Part shown: piece by piece, positions 17,052 through 24,883 of the stretch | Position numbering within the stretch: position 1 is the first letter of the stretch | How the letters are laid out: each line of letters opens with the position of its first letter | Source of the DNA: Candidatus Abyssobacteria bacterium SURF_5 | GTDB lineage: Bacteria; Abyssobacteria; SURF-5 | DNA: 64,000 nucleotides | NCBI GenBank assembly: GCA_003598085.1 | Contig: QZKU01000143.1 | Location: forward strand, 1 to 64,000 | Direction of reading: 5' to 3' | Program-made: the position numbers and the translations under genes | Notes under the pieces: generated by a model | Told to the model about the DNA's origin: nothing | The model's database searches: none | Seen by the model: the letters and a program-made list of their open reading frames with translations, nothing else

Positions 17052-18209
17052 ATGAAGAAGATGGGTGTGGGAGTAATTGGCACGGGGTTTGTCGGACCTG
17101 CTCACGTGGAGGCTGTCAATAGATGTGGTATCGCTGAAGTAGTCGCCATTGCCGGCTCTTCCGCCCAAAAGGCACAGGAAACGGCCGCTCGGTTGGGGGT
17201 GGATCGCGTCTACGGCAATTATGCGGAACTGATCAAGGATCCGGATATAAGCGTCATCCATAATTGCACGCCCAACCATCTGCATTTTGCCATTAACAAA
17301 GCCGTGATCGCTGCCGGAAAGCACGTGATCTCGGAGAAACCGCTTGCGATGGATTCGCGCGAAGCGAAATTGCTGTTGAGCGCAACGGAAAGAAGCAAAG
17401 TCGTCCATGCAGTTGTTTATAATTATCGCCATTATCCGATGGTGGCGCAACTGCGGGCAATGATTCAGGAGGGTGAACTGGGCGAGATCTATGCGGTTCA
17501 TGGAAGTTATCTGCAGGACTGGTTGCTGCACGAAACGGACTATAACTGGCGAGTGGACCCGAGGCTGGGAGGCGTCAGCCGCGCAATCGCCGACATCGGC
17601 TCCCATTGGCTTGATCTGGTGCAGTTTCTTCTCAATCAACCGGTGGTCGAACTGATCGCGGATTTGCGCACGTTCCTGCCGGTGCGAAAGAGAAGCACGT
17701 CCGCCGTCGGAACGTTTGGCCGCTCGACGACTCCCCATCACATTGCCGTCGATGTGAAAACCGAGGATTATGCATCCGTGCTCTTCTCATTGAAAAACGA
17801 AATTCCGGGAGCTTTAACCGTGTCCCAAATGAGCGCCGGCCGCAAAAACCGCCTTTTCCTGCAGGTCGACGGATCGCTTCAATCGGCGGCATGGGACCAG
17901 GAGCAGCCGGAGATCCTGTGGCTCGGCCGGCGTGATCAACCGAATGAGACTCTGCTCAAAGACCCGCATCTTTTGAAGGAGAAAGCGCGCGCATACGCGC
18001 ATTATCCCGCTGGTCACGGGGAAGCATGGGCGGATGCGCTCAAAAATTTCATGCTCGAAGTTTATCAGCACATCAGCAGCAGGAAAAAAGGCGGGAAAAA
18101 TTCGCCCGGCTTTGCCACATTCTACAATGGATGCGATGCTGCCGTTCTCGTGGACAAGATCTGTGTCAGCAGCCGCCAGAGGCGATGGGTGAAAACAGGG
18201 TTGAAGTAG
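17052..18209 (+). CDS. Gfo/Idh/MocA-family NAD(P)-dependent oxidoreductase
   Basis: A 385-residue sugar or cyclitol dehydrogenase-type protein. The N-terminal Rossmann motif MGVGVIGTGFVGPAHVEA, the VIHNCTPNHLHFAINKAV segment and the EKPLAMDSREAKLLL motif (Lys of EKP is catalytic in the family) are clear. In the C-terminal domain GGVSRAIADIGSHWLDLVQF supplies the conserved Asp and His. ATG 17052 follows GGAGGAAGC; an ATG at 17040 is in frame but lies before that site. The next gene encodes a TIM-barrel sugar isomerase-like protein 20 bases away, a common pairing in catabolism of inositols, ketosugars or glycosides. The substrate is unknown. Confidence 0.9.
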   Translation: MKKMGVGVIGTGFVGPAHVEAVNRCGIAEVVAIAGSSAQKAQETAARLGVDRVYGNYAELIKDPDISVIHNCTPNHLHFAINKAVIAAGKHVISEKPLAMDSREAKLLLSATERSKVVHAVVYNYRHYPMVAQLRAMIQEGELGEIYAVHGSYLQDWLLHETDYNWRVDPRLGGVSRAIADIGSHWLDLVQFLLNQPVVELIADLRTFLPVRKRSTSAVGTFGRSTTPHHIAVDVKTEDYASVLFSLKNEIPGALTVSQMSAGRKNRLFLQVDGSLQSAAWDQEQPEILWLGRRDQPNETLLKDPHLLKEKARAYAHYPAGHGEAWADALKNFMLEVYQHISSRKKGGKNSPGFATFYNGCDAAVLVDKICVSSRQRRWVKTGLK

Positions 18210-18229
18210 AGCAGGCGGAGGGACAGCGT

Positions 18230-19198
18230 ATGAAGCTCGGAGTTTTTACCCCACTCTTTTTTGATCTTTCAGTTGATGAGACGCTCGATAAAATCGCAGC
18301 GCTGGGCATTGAGATGGTCGAAATCGGAACCGGCAATTATCCCGGCCAGGCCCACTGCGACATCGACGAGCTGCTCGCCAACGAAAAGAAGCTCAAAGAA
18401 TACCATGATAAATTCGCCGAGCGCTCCCTTCAGATCAGCGGGCTGAGCTGCCAGGGCAATCCGTTGCATCCAGACACCGAATTCGCAAGGAACAACCACA
18501 TCACGTGGCGAAAAACGGTTCAACTCGCCCAGAAATTGGGGGTGGAGGTCGTCAACTGTTTCTCCGGTTGTCCCGGCGATTCCGATGCCGCTCGCTACCC
18601 GAACTGGATCACGTGCTCCTGGCCGCGCGAATGCCTGAAAATACTGGAGTGGCAGTGGAATGAAAAAGTCATCCCCTATTGGAAAGAAGAGGCGAAATTC
18701 GCCAAGTCACACGGGATCATGAAGATCGCTTTCGAGATGCATCCCGCCATGGTCGTATACAATCCGGAAACGCTGCTGAAACTCAGAGATGCAGCCGGCG
18801 AAAATATCGGCGCTAACTTTGACCCCAGCCATCTGTTCTGGCAGGGAATCGACCCGGTCGCCGCAATCCGCAAATTGACCGGCGCCATTTTCCATGTGCA
18901 TGCAAAGGATACCTATATAGACCGGATCAATTGTTCTGAGAACGGCGTGCTTGATACAAAACATTATGGGGAAATCGGAAAACGTTCCTGGATATTCCGC
19001 ACCGTTGGCTATGGTCACGACCAGAAAGTCTGGAAAGATATCGTCAGCGCGCTCAGAACGATCGGCTACGATTATGTCCTGAGCATCGAACATGAGGATG
19101 TCCTCGCCTCGCCCGAGGAGGGGCTCAAGAAGGCCGTTGCTTTCCTGAGCGGAATCCTCTTTAGGGACGAACTTCCGGGCGGCATGTGGTGGGCGTAG
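18230..19198 (+). CDS. Sugar phosphate isomerase/epimerase-like TIM-barrel protein
   Basis: A 322-residue xylose isomerase-like TIM barrel (AP endonuclease 2 superfamily). It opens MKLGVFTPLFFDLSVDETLDK, contains MVEIGTGNYPG, and has metal-ligand candidates in KIAFEMHPAMVVYN (Glu), GANFDPSHLFWQGIDP (Asp, His), FHVHAKDT (His, Asp) and VLSIEHEDV (Glu). Start ATG 18230 follows GGAGGGAC; longer in-frame starts lie inside the upstream oxidoreductase gene. The close pairing with a Gfo/Idh/MocA protein suggests the two act in sequence, one oxidising a sugar to a keto derivative and the other isomerising or epimerising it. Specificity is not readable. Confidence 0.88.
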   Translation: MKLGVFTPLFFDLSVDETLDKIAALGIEMVEIGTGNYPGQAHCDIDELLANEKKLKEYHDKFAERSLQISGLSCQGNPLHPDTEFARNNHITWRKTVQLAQKLGVEVVNCFSGCPGDSDAARYPNWITCSWPRECLKILEWQWNEKVIPYWKEEAKFAKSHGIMKIAFEMHPAMVVYNPETLLKLRDAAGENIGANFDPSHLFWQGIDPVAAIRKLTGAIFHVHAKDTYIDRINCSENGVLDTKHYGEIGKRSWIFRTVGYGHDQKVWKDIVSALRTIGYDYVLSIEHEDVLASPEEGLKKAVAFLSGILFRDELPGGMWWA

Positions 19199-19266
19199 TC
19201 GCGTTTGGTGATGCCCTGCCTTTCGCCGAAGCAGACCTGCGGCTAAAATCCTGAGGCAGAGAAAAA

Positions 19267-19902
19267 ATGAGTGCGGATACTTTTTTCGAGCAGGATGACA
19301 AGATAGACGACATCCATTGGGAGGAATTGAAATCCCTCGATCCGCTGGACGTCTGCAGGCGAAGTCTCGCCCTTTATAATATGACAAAGAAGGCCTATGA
19401 ACTGAGATTGCTCGATGAGGACCTGCGCATTTACCCTGCGGAAAAGAAGGTTAGACGCATCGGGGAGCCGATCAACGAGCATGATGCCTCTCCCGGATTC
19501 AATGCCACCCTCGTTTCGGTGCATTACCTGCTTCGGGCAAAGGATATACCGATGGCCTGCGAATATGTTACCGGTCATCAGCTTATCGACGGCGACTTTT
19601 TTTTCAAAGGGCCGCATGCCCTTCCCGATTGGAAAATCCAGAGGCGCTACGCGAACGATGCCGCTAGCTTCCTCGAACGGGGAAAACTTCTGGGAGGCAC
19701 TCCCATCCAATTCGGAGACGCGGGACTCGAATTCCTCGTTCTCCCGCGCATCAGGATAAGCTATGTTCTTTGGACGGCTGACGAAGAATTCCCGGCCCGC
19801 GCCCAGATCCTGTTTGACGCCGCTGCCGACCAGCACTTCGCCCTTGACGTCGTGTGGGCGATGTGTAATCTGGTTACGAATAAGCTGCTCGAAAGTTCAT
19901 AG
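19267..19902 (+). CDS. DUF3786 family protein
   Basis: A 211-residue protein with the DUF3786 pattern: an early DVCRRSLALYNMTKKAYELRL segment, a middle LVSVHYLLRAKDIP segment, and the characteristic C-terminal run GGTPIQFGDAGLEF, LPRIRISYVLWTADEEFP and ARAQILFDAAADQHF. The family is widespread in strict anaerobes such as acetogens and sulfate reducers, often near corrinoid or one-carbon genes, but its function is unknown. Here it is 68 bases after the isomerase and 17 bases before aroE, so it appears co-transcribed with shikimate genes. No signal peptide or membrane segment is seen. Its presence is one of the better hints that the host is anaerobic. Confidence 0.82.
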   Translation: MSADTFFEQDDKIDDIHWEELKSLDPLDVCRRSLALYNMTKKAYELRLLDEDLRIYPAEKKVRRIGEPINEHDASPGFNATLVSVHYLLRAKDIPMACEYVTGHQLIDGDFFFKGPHALPDWKIQRRYANDAASFLERGKLLGGTPIQFGDAGLEFLVLPRIRISYVLWTADEEFPARAQILFDAAADQHFALDVVWAMCNLVTNKLLESS

Positions 19903-19919
19903 GGGAGCCGCAAAGACAA

Positions 19920-20777
19920 ATGAAGCACATTGATGCCGGAACAAAAGTATGCGCGGTCATTGGGAACCCGGTAGAACATTCACTCTCTCCCGCAATTCAC
20001 AATGCCGCCTTCGATGCGCTCGGCTTGAACTATGCGTATGTGGCTTTTCGCGTCGAAAACATAGCGGGCGCAGTCGCCGGCCTGCGGGCGCTTGGCAACT
20101 TCAGGGGCCTCAGCGTTACCATTCCGCATAAGGTCTCAATCATGCAATACCTTGACGAGATAGACGAGATTACCAGGAGTATCGGATCGGTTAATACCGT
20201 TGTCAAGGAGGACGGCATCCTGCGGGGAACAAGCACGGACGGCCCCGGCGCGGCAAAAGCCCTGGCGGACGCGGGCATCGAGATCGAAGGGCGGCGAATT
20301 CTCATGCTGGGATCGGGCGGGGCCGCACGCTCGATAGCGTTTGCGCTGGCGACGCGAAAGTGTCCCCGGGATCTGACGATACTCGGTGTGATTCCCGCGG
20401 AACTTGAAAAACTGGTGAACGATCTGCGCGAAAAAACGGCCGCTCAGGTCGAGGGCGCCTTGCTTGACGATTCCTCTTTACGCCGCAATATCGGCCCCGC
20501 TGATATCGTCATCCATTGCACACCGGTAGGGATGAATCCGAGGACGGAGGCATCGCTGGTGCCGAAGGAAGTCTTGCGCGCCGGCCAGGTCGTCTTCGAC
20601 ATCGTCTATACTCCGCGAAAAACGCGCCTTCTTCGCGATGCCGAGACAGCCGGCTGCACCATCGTTCCGGGACTGGAAATGTTCGTGAATCAGGCAGTCC
20701 TCCAGTTTGAATTGTGGACTGGCAAGCAGGCGCCGGTCGAGATCATGCGTAAGGTAGTCGAACGGCATTTGGGCTAG
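19920..20777 (+). CDS. aroE: Shikimate dehydrogenase
   Basis: Reduces 3-dehydroshikimate to shikimate with NADPH. The 285-residue protein has the substrate site VIGNPVEHSLSPAIHNAAF (residues about 13-31), catalytic Lys in GLSVTIPHKV, SVNTVVKEDGILRGTSTDGPG with the catalytic Asp, the nucleotide-binding MLGSGGAARSIAFAL, and VIHCTPVGMNP. The C-terminal PGLEMFVNQAVLQFELWTG is canonical. It is followed by shikimate kinase 24 bases on, giving two consecutive steps of aromatic amino acid biosynthesis. No other aro gene is in the window. Confidence 0.96.
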   Translation: MKHIDAGTKVCAVIGNPVEHSLSPAIHNAAFDALGLNYAYVAFRVENIAGAVAGLRALGNFRGLSVTIPHKVSIMQYLDEIDEITRSIGSVNTVVKEDGILRGTSTDGPGAAKALADAGIEIEGRRILMLGSGGAARSIAFALATRKCPRDLTILGVIPAELEKLVNDLREKTAAQVEGALLDDSSLRRNIGPADIVIHCTPVGMNPRTEASLVPKEVLRAGQVVFDIVYTPRKTRLLRDAETAGCTIVPGLEMFVNQAVLQFELWTGKQAPVEIMRKVVERHLG

Positions 20778-20801
20778 GTTCAGGCCATACGGGAAGTTCT
20801 C

Positions 20802-21323
20802 ATGAATATCGTGCTGATCGGATATCGGGGTACCGGCAAAACCGCAATTGCAGAGCGGCTTGGCAGTCGTTTGTCGATGAAGGTCGTGGGGATGGACGAG
20901 GAAATCGTGAAACGGACGGGCAAGTCAATTCCCGAGATCGTACAAGAACACGGATGGGATCATTTTCGCGATATCGAGTCGCGGGTGGCCGCCGAACTCG
21001 AAAATGAGGATGGATTGATCATCGATGCGGGTGGGGGAATAGTGGTGCGTCCGCAGAATATCGCCGTCTTGAAAAAGAACGGGATGATTTTCTGGTTGGT
21101 CGCCGACGAGGAAACAATAGTCAGTCGGATTGTGACCGATCACCAGAGGCCTTCACTCAGTGGAACAAAATCTTTCACTGAAGAAGTTGCGGAAGTGCTG
21201 GCGCAGCGCCGCCCTTTATATGAGGCCGCCGCCGATCATATCATAGACACCGCGAAGCTGCCGCTCGCCGAGTCGGTCGAGCTGATTGCCAATATTTTTC
21301 TAAGCCACAAAAGTGGCAAGTGA
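20802..21323 (+). CDS. aroK: Shikimate kinase
   Basis: Phosphorylates shikimate at O3 with ATP. The 173-residue protein has the P-loop LIGYRGTGKTAIAERL, the shikimate-binding GMDEEIVKRTGKSIPEI and HFRDIESRV, the IDAGGGIVV Walker-B-like loop, and the lid region HQRPSLSGTKS. Length and order match AroK/AroL. It is the last plus-strand gene before a strand switch; the following genes at 21345 and 21792 are on the minus strand and convergent with it, with only 21 bases between. Confidence 0.95.
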   Translation: MNIVLIGYRGTGKTAIAERLGSRLSMKVVGMDEEIVKRTGKSIPEIVQEHGWDHFRDIESRVAAELENEDGLIIDAGGGIVVRPQNIAVLKKNGMIFWLVADEETIVSRIVTDHQRPSLSGTKSFTEEVAEVLAQRRPLYEAAADHIIDTAKLPLAESVELIANIFLSHKSGK

Positions 21324-21344
21324 ATGCGACCGGTTGCAAACTCT

Positions 21345-21620
21345 TCAATTTTCTGCCGCCTCGTCAAATGAATATTGTTCCCATACAATATTCTCCAGCG
21401 GCTTGGACATCATAAGCCTGACGATGTCGGGACGTCCATAGAATTGCGGGACCTCTCCCGTTTCAGCGGCCATGAATACAATGGCCATATCAGGAAAAAA
21501 GCTTTGGAATGAAATCATTCTGTCTCTGGCTCTGCCGGGGACTTCAAAGATATCCTTTCCGACTTTGACAATTGCGAATTTGATTCCTTGTTCCTCGATG
21601 ATGGCGCCTTCAAATTTCAT
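21345..21620 (-). CDS. Small conserved-looking protein of unknown function
   Basis: A 91-residue cytosolic-looking protein I do not recognise. It reads MKFEGAIIEEQGIKFAIVKV and continues with a mixed alpha/beta pattern (FEVPGRARDRMISF, FPDMAIVFMAAETGEVPQFYGRPDI). The start is well supported by AGGAGAAAGAG just before the ATG on the minus strand. Codon use resembles its neighbours. It lies between the aroK stop and recA; reading the minus strand it comes 171 bases after recA, so it could be in the recA transcript. No Cys or His clusters, membrane segment or signal peptide. Confidence 0.6.
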   Translation of the reverse strand: MKFEGAIIEEQGIKFAIVKVGKDIFEVPGRARDRMISFQSFFPDMAIVFMAAETGEVPQFYGRPDIVRLMMSKPLENIVWEQYSFDEAAEN

Positions 21621-21791
21621 CTCTTTCTCCTCATCGTATTGTGGGCGAAGTAGTCCTTATAGTAATAAGATGTTCACCAGATGCGGCATGCGCTAACAGA
21701 TACGAGGTCATTTCCCGATTTCTTCGACGAAGAGAAGATCGAAAAGAGGGACAGCTGAAAGAACAGGGACATCACAGTGTAAGGGGGGTGC

Positions 21792-22820
21792 CTATATCTC
21801 GGTTCCCGGTTCGTCCGGCGTCATTCCTAATTGCCGCACGGTTTCCTGAAAGATTTCGGTAAAGATCTCCGGATTTTCTTTCAAAAAGCGACGGGCATTT
21901 TCACGCCCCTGTCCGATGTGCTCATTCTTGAAGGAAAACCATGCGCCGCTCTTAGTGATAATTTTTTGTTCGACGGCCACATCAATAAGGCTGCTCTCCT
22001 TCGAGATCCCTTCAGTAAAAAGAATATCGAATTCGGCCTCCTTGAAGGGCGGGGCGACCTTGTTCTTTACCACTTTGACTCTGGTGCGGGCGCCGGTGGT
22101 ATCCTGCCCCTCTTTTATTGTTCCGAGACGCCGCACGTCAAGGCGCACCGATGCGTAAAACTTTAATGCCCGACCGCCGGGGGTCGTCTCCGGATTCCCG
22201 AACATCACGCCGATTTTCTCTCGAATTTGATTGATGAAAATGACCGTCGTCTTCGATTTGTTTATTGACGAGGTCAATTTGCGCATGGCCTGCGACATCA
22301 GGCGCGCCTGAAGCCCCATCTGCTGGTTCCCCATCTCGCCTTCGATTTCCGCTCGCGGCACAAGCGCGGCCACCGAATCGATCACCACGACGTCCACCGC
22401 CGCACTGCGCACCAGCATGTCCGTTATCTCGAGCGCTTGCTCGCCATTGTCCGGCTGCGAGATGAACAGGTCATCTATATTTACCCCGATTTTTTTTGAA
22501 TAATCCGGATCGAGCGCGTGTTCTGCGTCGATGAAAGCGGCAAGCCCCCCATGCTTCTGAGTCTGCGCGACAATGTGGAGAGAAAGAGTTGTCTTCCCCG
22601 AAGATTCGGGTCCGAAAATCTCGATTACCCTGCCCCGCGGAATTCCGCCTACTCCAAGCGCACGGTCCAGGGTAATAATCCCGGTCGGAATCGCCGGCAC
22701 ACGCTGAGCTTTCGCGGCGTCACCCAGCCTCATGATGGCGCCCTTGCCGAATTGTTTCTCGATCTGAGTGATAGTTAATCCGAGAACTTTCTCCTTGTTT
22801 TCCTGTTCTTTCGCCGTCAT
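21792..22820 (-). CDS. recA: Recombinase RecA
   Basis: The DNA strand-exchange and SOS co-protease protein. The 342-residue product has Walker [14 protein letters not shown], the conserved [17 protein letters not shown], Walker [18 protein letters not shown], the L2 loop region [24 protein letters not shown] and the C-terminal SGAWFSF. There is no intein. ATG at 22820 follows GGGAGAGG; a further in-frame ATG at 22871 would add 17 residues without family support. No recX or lexA lies next to it, and I found no convincing LexA box upstream. A candidate promoter is at 22926-22955. Confidence 0.98.
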   Translation of the reverse strand: MTAKEQENKEKVLGLTITQIEKQFGKGAIMRLGDAAKAQRVPAIPTGIITLDRALGVGGIPRGRVIEIFGPESSGKTTLSLHIVAQTQKHGGLAAFIDAEHALDPDYSKKIGVNIDDLFISQPDNGEQALEITDMLVRSAAVDVVVIDSVAALVPRAEIEGEMGNQQMGLQARLMSQAMRKLTSSINKSKTTVIFINQIREKIGVMFGNPETTPGGRALKFYASVRLDVRRLGTIKEGQDTTGARTRVKVVKNKVAPPFKEAEFDILFTEGISKESSLIDVAVEQKIITKSGAWFSFKNEHIGQGRENARRFLKENPEIFTEIFQETVRQLGMTPDEPGTEI

Positions 22821-22925
22821 AGCCTCTCCCTTTCCCTCGGTACCGGCCATTAAAAAGCGCTGAATATGCAAAAATATCTCGCCGCTCGCACATTAAGACG
22901 AAACGAATTCGCCCGGCCAACCTCC

Positions 22926-22955
22926 ATATTAGCCTATGCCGCAGCCGTTTTTCAA
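22926..22955 (-). promoter_or_regulatory. Candidate recA promoter
   Basis: On the minus strand TTGAAA (plus coordinates 22950-22955) is followed after 18 bases by TAATAT (22926-22931). The -35 element is good (5 of 6), the -10 element only moderate (4 of 6). It would leave a leader of about 100 bases before recA. Confidence 0.3.
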
Positions 22956-23049
22956 GTTGGCCGCGCTGGACGTCGGCCGGCAATGGCTGAGAAGATCAAC
23001 ACGCCCGGCCGAAGGATAAGGCGGTGGAGGAAGACACGTGAGACCGCTC

Positions 23050-23616
23050 CTAAAGAAGCGGGATAGCTCTCAGCTCAGTATAAACAGGGCCTGCCGGAAG
23101 CGTCTTGCTTTTCATCACGGAGATTTTTTCGGCGCGCATCGATCCAAGGAAAATGTTCCTCTCCTCCTCGAGAAGACGGCAGAGCCGGGAGATTCCCTGT
23201 TTTCCTTTAACGCGTCCGATGGTAAGGTGAGCGCGAAATGGCTTTTCTTCCTTGGAAAACCCGATTGCCTGCAGTTCTCTCTCCACTTTTTCCTGAAGGC
23301 GAGTGACTGCCTCCACTCCTCGCTGGATTCCCAGCCAGACGATGCGCGGGCTTTTATTGTTTGGAAAACAACCGAGCGCTCTCATCTCGAGATCGATTGG
23401 GCCGAATCCTTCCGCCGCACGCCCGCAGGCCGCAAATATTTCAGGGAGGCGCTCCTCCTCAACGTTCCCGAGGAACTTCAGCGTGAGATGGACATTCTCA
23501 GGCTCGACCCATTTCACCTTTGCTCCTGATGATGAAAGTTTCCCGATGATCTCGCCGAGTGTGGTATGCAGCGAACCGTGAAGAGTTATCGCAACAAACA
23601 TGCGGACAGCTGCCAT
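23050..23616 (-). CDS. thpR: RNA 2',3'-cyclic phosphodiesterase (2H family, ThpR/LigT)
   Basis: A 188-residue 2H phosphoesterase. The two catalytic HxTx motifs are intact as HLTLKFLG (about residue 43) and HLTIGRVK (about 129), and FVAITLHGSL opens the fold in the usual way. Members hydrolyse RNA 2',3'-cyclic phosphate ends to 2'-phosphate and can ligate such ends in vitro. It starts 14 bases after nnrE and is likely in the same transcript. The window also holds RtcB and archease at 42.9-44.9 kb, which act on the same kind of RNA ends. Confidence 0.9.
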   Translation of the reverse strand: MAAVRMFVAITLHGSLHTTLGEIIGKLSSSGAKVKWVEPENVHLTLKFLGNVEEERLPEIFAACGRAAEGFGPIDLEMRALGCFPNNKSPRIVWLGIQRGVEAVTRLQEKVERELQAIGFSKEEKPFRAHLTIGRVKGKQGISRLCRLLEEERNIFLGSMRAEKISVMKSKTLPAGPVYTELRAIPLL

Positions 23617-23630
23617 AAGGCGGTTCTCTC

Positions 23631-24314
23631 CTATAAGGGCTCCGGATAAAGATGGACCGGAATCCCGATATCGATTACTCTCAACTGCCCTGTATAATTT
23701 CGCGCCTTCGGATTCTCAAAAGCTTTCTTGGGGAACTGAAAGGTTACCGTCGTGTTTGCAATCACAGAAATTCCCAGCGGATTTCCGGTGAGGCCGTCCA
23801 GTCCCGACGGAATATCCACCGAAAGAACCGGGCAGCCGGCCTCGTTGATCAAGCCGATCACATCTCGATACAGGCCGGTTACTTCGCCTGAGAGGCCCGT
23901 CCCCAGCAGGGCGTCAATAATGATACCGCACCGCTTCATTCGCACCCGCAGTTCCGGCAACAGACCGGCTGAAACCTTCTGAACCTGTGCACCCATTTTC
24001 CGAAGAATTCGCAGGTTGATTGCAGCGTCTCCCCTTATTTTTGATAACGCTCCCACGACAAAGATCGAGGTTTCGATCCCGTTATTTATCAAATGGCGAG
24101 CGGCGACAAAACCATCGCCGCCATTGTTGCCCCGCCCGCAGAAGACGACCGCCGGTTGGCCGTTATTGCCAAGTGCGGCATATGCCGACTCGAATACGGA
24201 GCGGCCGGCATTTTCCATCAGGACGACGCCTGGAATGCCGATCGTGTCGATTGCGAAACGATCCAAACGCCGCATCAACTCCGGGGTGACATACTTTAGT
24301 TCCGATCGCTCCAT
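23631..24314 (-). CDS. nnrE: NAD(P)H-hydrate epimerase (YjeF N-terminal domain)
   Basis: Epimerises damaged R-NAD(P)H hydrate so that the S form can be repaired. The 227-residue protein has the YjeF_N motifs VLMENAGRSVFESAY, FCGRGNNGGDGFVAARHL (phosphate-binding), IDALLGTGLSGEV and VLSVDIPSGLDG. Only the epimerase domain is present; in most bacteria it is fused to the ADP-dependent dehydratase NnrD, so the dehydratase must be encoded elsewhere if present. ATG 24314 is preceded by AAAGGGA; a longer frame from 24368 begins at the predicted transcription start and is not favoured. A strong promoter lies at 24375-24403. Confidence 0.92.
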   Translation of the reverse strand: MERSELKYVTPELMRRLDRFAIDTIGIPGVVLMENAGRSVFESAYAALGNNGQPAVVFCGRGNNGGDGFVAARHLINNGIETSIFVVGALSKIRGDAAINLRILRKMGAQVQKVSAGLLPELRVRMKRCGIIIDALLGTGLSGEVTGLYRDVIGLINEAGCPVLSVDIPSGLDGLTGNPLGISVIANTTVTFQFPKKAFENPKARNYTGQLRVIDIGIPVHLYPEPL

Positions 24315-24374
24315 CGGCTTTTCCCTTTCGGGGGTGGCACTGTCGGCGGAAACGCATGAGATGCGCAAGGCTTC

Positions 24375-24403
24375 ATGATAGCACAGGGTAAGCGCTTTTT
24401 CAA
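24375..24403 (-). promoter_or_regulatory. Sigma-70-like promoter for nnrE-thpR
   Basis: Reading the minus strand, TTGAAA (24398-24403), 17 bases, then TATCAT (24375-24380): each box matches consensus at 5 of 6. Transcription would start near 24368, leaving a leader of about 54 bases before nnrE. Confidence 0.6.
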
Positions 24404-24883
24404 TTGATTGAAGACGAATCGAAGAGAAGGCGGATTGATAGGCAAAGACGGAGGCTTACATCCTGGCTCTCTGCCTTCTACCAAGCTGCCGCTGAAAAAC
24501 GTGTTCCCGATGGGGGCTTTCAGAACGAAGAAGGAGCACCGGTGCGGGCGGAACAATAAAACGCGCCGCGCTCCCAGCCTATCATCTTGTCCTGTCTTTA
24601 TCCCCTCAAATAATTAAATTTTTGGGAGGCGGCGCGTTCTATAATCTGATGTAGTTATACTATGCCTAAGTGCATCTTCCATGCCAGAAGACTTTTTGGG
24701 GGCGACATCATCAAAATCTTGTTGATATGCGCTGGAAATCGACGCATTTTATCCTTTTTGAGCGTACAGAATCGTGGGAGTGATCACCTGAATTAAGCGG
24801 GGCAAGCTTGTCTTTCTGACAATTCGATTATATTTTTCACAAGAAAAACGCGGCTCAATCTCCTCGCCGGCGGGGGATACACT
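24404..24883. other. Intergenic stretch between nnrE promoter and cstA stop
   Basis: About 480 bases with no credible gene on either strand. It contains the long inverted repeat at 24560-24638, and AT-rich segments at about 24607-24623 and 24825-24850. I see no stem followed by a T run that would serve as a clean cstA terminator. Confidence 0.6.
24560..24638. repeat. GC-rich near-perfect inverted repeat with AT-rich interior
   Basis: Left arm AACGCGCCGCGCTCCCA (24560-24576) and right arm TGGGAGGCGGCGCGTT (24623-24638) pair over 16 positions with a single extra base in the left arm. The 46-base interior is much more AT-rich. No T run follows on either strand, so a simple terminator is unlikely. 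It may be a structured RNA element, a protein-binding site or the ends of a tiny non-autonomous element; no target duplication is obvious. Confidence 0.6.

Noticed and set aside
16931-17122. 63-codon open frame ahead of the oxidoreductase gene
   Set aside because: Overlaps the predicted promoter and the oxidoreductase start in another frame.
22821-23049. LexA/SOS box upstream of recA
   Set aside because: GAAACGAATTC-like sequence is present but does not match either the CTGT-N8-ACAG or GAAC-N4-GTTC box well.
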